DNA of 15,050 bases from contig JALORJ010000021.1 of NCBI GenBank assembly GCA_025459035.1, positions 1 to 15,050 on the forward strand. Reading direction: 5' to 3'. This DNA comes from Burkholderiales bacterium (lineage in GTDB: Bacteria; Pseudomonadota; Gammaproteobacteria; Burkholderiales; Ga0077523). Under the pieces are notes generated by a model. That model saw only the letters and a list, made by a program, of their open reading frames with translations. It was not told the DNA's origin and ran no database searches. This document shows positions 13,593 through 15,050 of the stretch, piece by piece (positions within the stretch are counted from its first letter, which is position 1; each line of letters opens with the position of its first letter). The translations under genes were made by a program, and so were the position numbers.

Positions 13593-13633
13593 CCGCGCGC
13601 CGGGGGCTGCTGCCAACAGGCCCCGGCGCGCGG
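13593..13633. terminator. GC hairpin right after PEP-CTERM paralog 2
   Basis: CCGCGCGCCGGGG (13593-13605) pairs perfectly over 13 bp with CCCCGGCGCGCGG (13621-13633); a further CTG/CAG pairing inside follows one mismatch. It begins 8 bases after the last base of the stop. There is no T-run. It mirrors the hairpin after paralog 1. Confidence 0.6.
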
Positions 13634-13650
13634 CGCCCACGCAGCAAACG

Positions 13651-13684
13651 AAACGCCCCGCAGCGGTCAGGCTGCGGGGCGTTT
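13651..13684. terminator. Strong bidirectional intrinsic terminator
   Basis: AAACGCCCCGCAGC (13651-13664) pairs over 14 bp with GCTGCGGGGCGTTT (13671-13684) around a GGTCAG loop. A-rich and T-rich flanks on both sides let it work for the PEP-CTERM gene on the plus strand and the 42-aa gene on the minus strand. Confidence 0.9.
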
Positions 13685-13733
13685 TCGCATCCGGGCGCGG
13701 CGCGGGACCGACGGCCCCGTCACCGGCACGCGA

Positions 13734-13862
13734 TCACTTCAGGCCCTGCTGCTTCCAGCGGTCGGAATCCACGTCCGCCTGCGCGTTGGCGAAGGACAAC
13801 ACCCAGAAGAGGCAACCCACCACCACCAGGGCGGGCAGGCCGATCAGCAGCACACCGGTCAT
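13734..13862 (-). CDS. Small single-span membrane protein (42 aa), hypothetical
   Basis: A 42-aa peptide: a hydrophobic helix at about residues 3-24 (GVLLIGLPALVVVGCLFWVL) followed by a polar tail ending WKQQGLK. A good Shine-Dalgarno, AAGGAG, lies just upstream of ATG 13862, and a strong terminator lies after the stop, so it looks like a complete small gene. I do not recognise the family; it recalls accessory peptides of respiratory oxidases or other small inner-membrane modulators only in size and topology. It is divergent from DUF6394 and the potassium channel across 163 bases. Confidence 0.65.
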   Translation of the reverse strand: MTGVLLIGLPALVVVGCLFWVLSFANAQADVDSDRWKQQGLK

Positions 13863-14025
13863 CGTTCGGACTCCTTGTTCGATCTGTCGTGTCTTCGAAC
13901 CGGCGAGCGGTCCGTCCCGGGCGCGAATGTAGCCGAGGCCGCGACGGTCGGGCGACCGCGTTGACGCCCGCAGGCGCGCGTGCGACAAGCCGGCGCGTCG
14001 ATTGCCCCGGCGCGAGGCGTGCCCG
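13863..14025. other. Divergent intergenic region
   Basis: These 163 bases must hold promoters for both the 42-aa gene (minus) and DUF6394 (plus). I see no box strong enough to name. Confidence 0.4.
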
Positions 14026-14409
14026 ATGAATCTCGAGAAGGTCGTCTTCGGCTTCTTCATCGTGCTGGCGATGACGCTCAACTTCGGTTTCTTCGTCGGC
14101 GACATCGGCGACGCGTCGCTGCACCCGGTGGGCGAGATGTTCGCCGCCATCGTCGTCAACCTGATTGCCACGGTGCTCAAGCTCGGCGATCGCACGCAGA
14201 CCGGCGCGATCCAGCTCGCGGCGAGTCTCGTCGCCGACCTGCAGCTGCTCGCCGGGGCCGTGATCTGGGGCTGGGCCGCGCACATCTCGGCCGACGGCCT
14301 GAGCCGTGGCGACGTCGCCAGCATCGTGTCGCTCGCCGGCGGTGCGTTCCTCGCGAACGTGGTGTCGGTGATCCTGCTGCTCATCGAGACGGCGCAGCTG
14401 CGCCGCTGA
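14026..14409 (+). CDS. DUF6394 family membrane protein
   Basis: A 127-aa integral membrane protein matching DUF6394: MNLEKVVFGFFIVLAMTLNF at the start, GEMFAAIVVNLIATVLKLGDRTQ (43-65) in the middle, and SIVSLAGGAFLANVVSVILLL near the end. Hydrophobic segments at about 7-28, 44-59, 70-91 and 104-122 suggest four spans. The start at 14026 gives the family N-terminus, with GAGGCG upstream. It lies 14 bases before the potassium channel gene, an arrangement I recall as common for this family, suggesting a channel accessory protein. That role is inferred; no biochemical function is established. Confidence 0.85.
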   Translation: MNLEKVVFGFFIVLAMTLNFGFFVGDIGDASLHPVGEMFAAIVVNLIATVLKLGDRTQTGAIQLAASLVADLQLLAGAVIWGWAAHISADGLSRGDVASIVSLAGGAFLANVVSVILLLIETAQLRR

Positions 14410-14423
14410 CGCGCCGGCACGCG

Positions 14424-15050
14424 ATGGCCGCCATCGACGTCGACCGCGAGGCGCGCCACGCCAGCGTGCTGCTGCTGTTCCTGCGGCGCATGCGCGCGCC
14501 GCTGCTGGTGCTGATCGTCACCTATGCCGTCGCCATCGTCGGGCTCGTCGCGATCCCGGGCATGGACGACCACGGCCGACCGATCCGCATCAGCTTCCTG
14601 CACGCGTTCTACGTGGTGAGCTACACCGCGACCACCATCGGCTTCGGCGAGACGCCCTACCCGTTCACGGCCGCCCAGCGCCTGTGGGCGTCGTGCTGGA
14701 TCTACCTGACCGTCGTCGGCTGGCTGTACGCGATCGGCAAGCTGCTCGCGCTGATGCAGGACAGCGGCTTCCAGCAGGTCGTGCAGGCGGCCCGCTTCGC
14801 CCGTGCCGTGCGCCGCCTGCGCGAGCCCTTCCACGTCGTCTGCGGCCTCGGCGAGACCGGGTCGCTGTTCGTCACCGCGATCGACGACCGGGGCGGGCGC
14901 GCGGTCGCCCTCGATGCCGACGTCGCGCGCGTGCAGGCGCTCGACGTGGCAGCGCTGCGCGTCGACGTGCCGGCGCTGGCGGCCGACGCGCGGCGCCCGG
15001 GCACGCTCGTCGATGCCGGTCTGGGCCTGCGCCGCTGCGCCGGCGTGGTC
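14424..15050 (+). CDS. Potassium channel with TrkA-N (RCK) domain, 3' end outside window
   Basis: Open from ATG 14424 to the window edge (209 codons seen). Two membrane helices (about 25-45 and 86-111) flank a pore helix and selectivity filter TTIGFGE (70-76), the TxGYG-type K+ filter with Phe for Tyr and Glu for Asp. After the second helix, residues 137 onward are an RCK/TrkA-N Rossmann domain: FHVVCGLGETGSLFV with GxGxxG at 141-146, then ALDADVARVQAL, the strand end carrying the acidic nucleotide-binding residue. This makes a ligand-gated two-TM K+ channel, whose RCK ring would bind a nucleotide, Ca2+ or another ligand. It follows DUF6394 by 14 bases, with only a weak ribosome binding site. 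Further RCK sequence must lie downstream of 15050. Confidence 0.93.
   Translation, partial: MAAIDVDREARHASVLLLFLRRMRAPLLVLIVTYAVAIVGLVAIPGMDDHGRPIRISFLHAFYVVSYTATTIGFGETPYPFTAAQRLWASCWIYLTVVGWLYAIGKLLALMQDSGFQQVVQAARFARAVRRLREPFHVVCGLGETGSLFVTAIDDRGGRAVALDADVARVQALDVAALRVDVPALAADARRPGTLVDAGLGLRRCAGVV

Overview
The window is a very GC-rich stretch of bacterial chromosome with tightly packed genes. Several features point to a betaproteobacterium, probably Burkholderiales or a neighbouring order: a class 1 fructose-1,6-bisphosphatase of betaproteobacterial type, three secreted proteins of the PEP-CTERM/choice-of-anchor kind, a SWIB protein with a histone H1-like Lys/Ala tail, and a DUF6394 gene beside a potassium channel. 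The taxonomic placement is inferred from family resemblance, not from a marker gene. I see no tRNA, rRNA, CRISPR array, transposase or phage structural gene.

Layout, left to right. Positions 1-861 (minus) hold a secreted choice-of-anchor A protein whose 3' end lies outside the window. A 536-base gap follows, containing an almost consensus sigma-54 type -24/-12 element for that gene. A GT4 glycosyltransferase and msrA (1398-3196, plus) form a two-gene operon with an ATGA overlap. They converge with a small secreted surface-antigen-like protein (3186-3728, minus). A divergent intergenic region with a 44-base imperfect dyad leads to the SWIB protein (3994-4410, plus). Three successive hairpins then separate it from a minus-strand block reading TPR protein, RecE-like (DUF3799) nuclease, fbp (7034 down to 4582). 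A dCache methyl-accepting chemotaxis protein follows at 7205-9205 (plus). Next comes a minus-strand pair, a cysteine hydrolase of the isochorismatase family and a Rossmann-fold oxidoreductase (10648 down to 9270), joined by a GTGA overlap. A tiny membrane ORF (10925-11059) and a PaiB-family FMN-binding protein (11738-11076, minus) come next.

Positions 12000-13585 carry two tandem paralogous PEP-CTERM proteins, each followed 6-7 bases after its stop by a strong GC hairpin. The right end holds a strong bidirectional terminator, a 42-aa membrane peptide (minus), DUF6394 and a TrkA-N/RCK potassium channel that runs off the window.

The most coherent biological theme is cell-surface protein export. 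Three exosortase-type substrates share a nearly identical translation-initiation leader, and two of them have sigma-54-like promoters with dyads just upstream. This fits the known PrsK/PrsR-RpoN control of PEP-CTERM proteins, although no exosortase or regulator lies in the window. The most puzzling gene is a stand-alone RecE-like nuclease placed directly before fbp with no recombinase partner or other phage gene. Other neighbours look like ordinary housekeeping or stress genes: msrA for oxidised methionine repair, fbp for gluconeogenesis, a chemoreceptor and a potassium channel.
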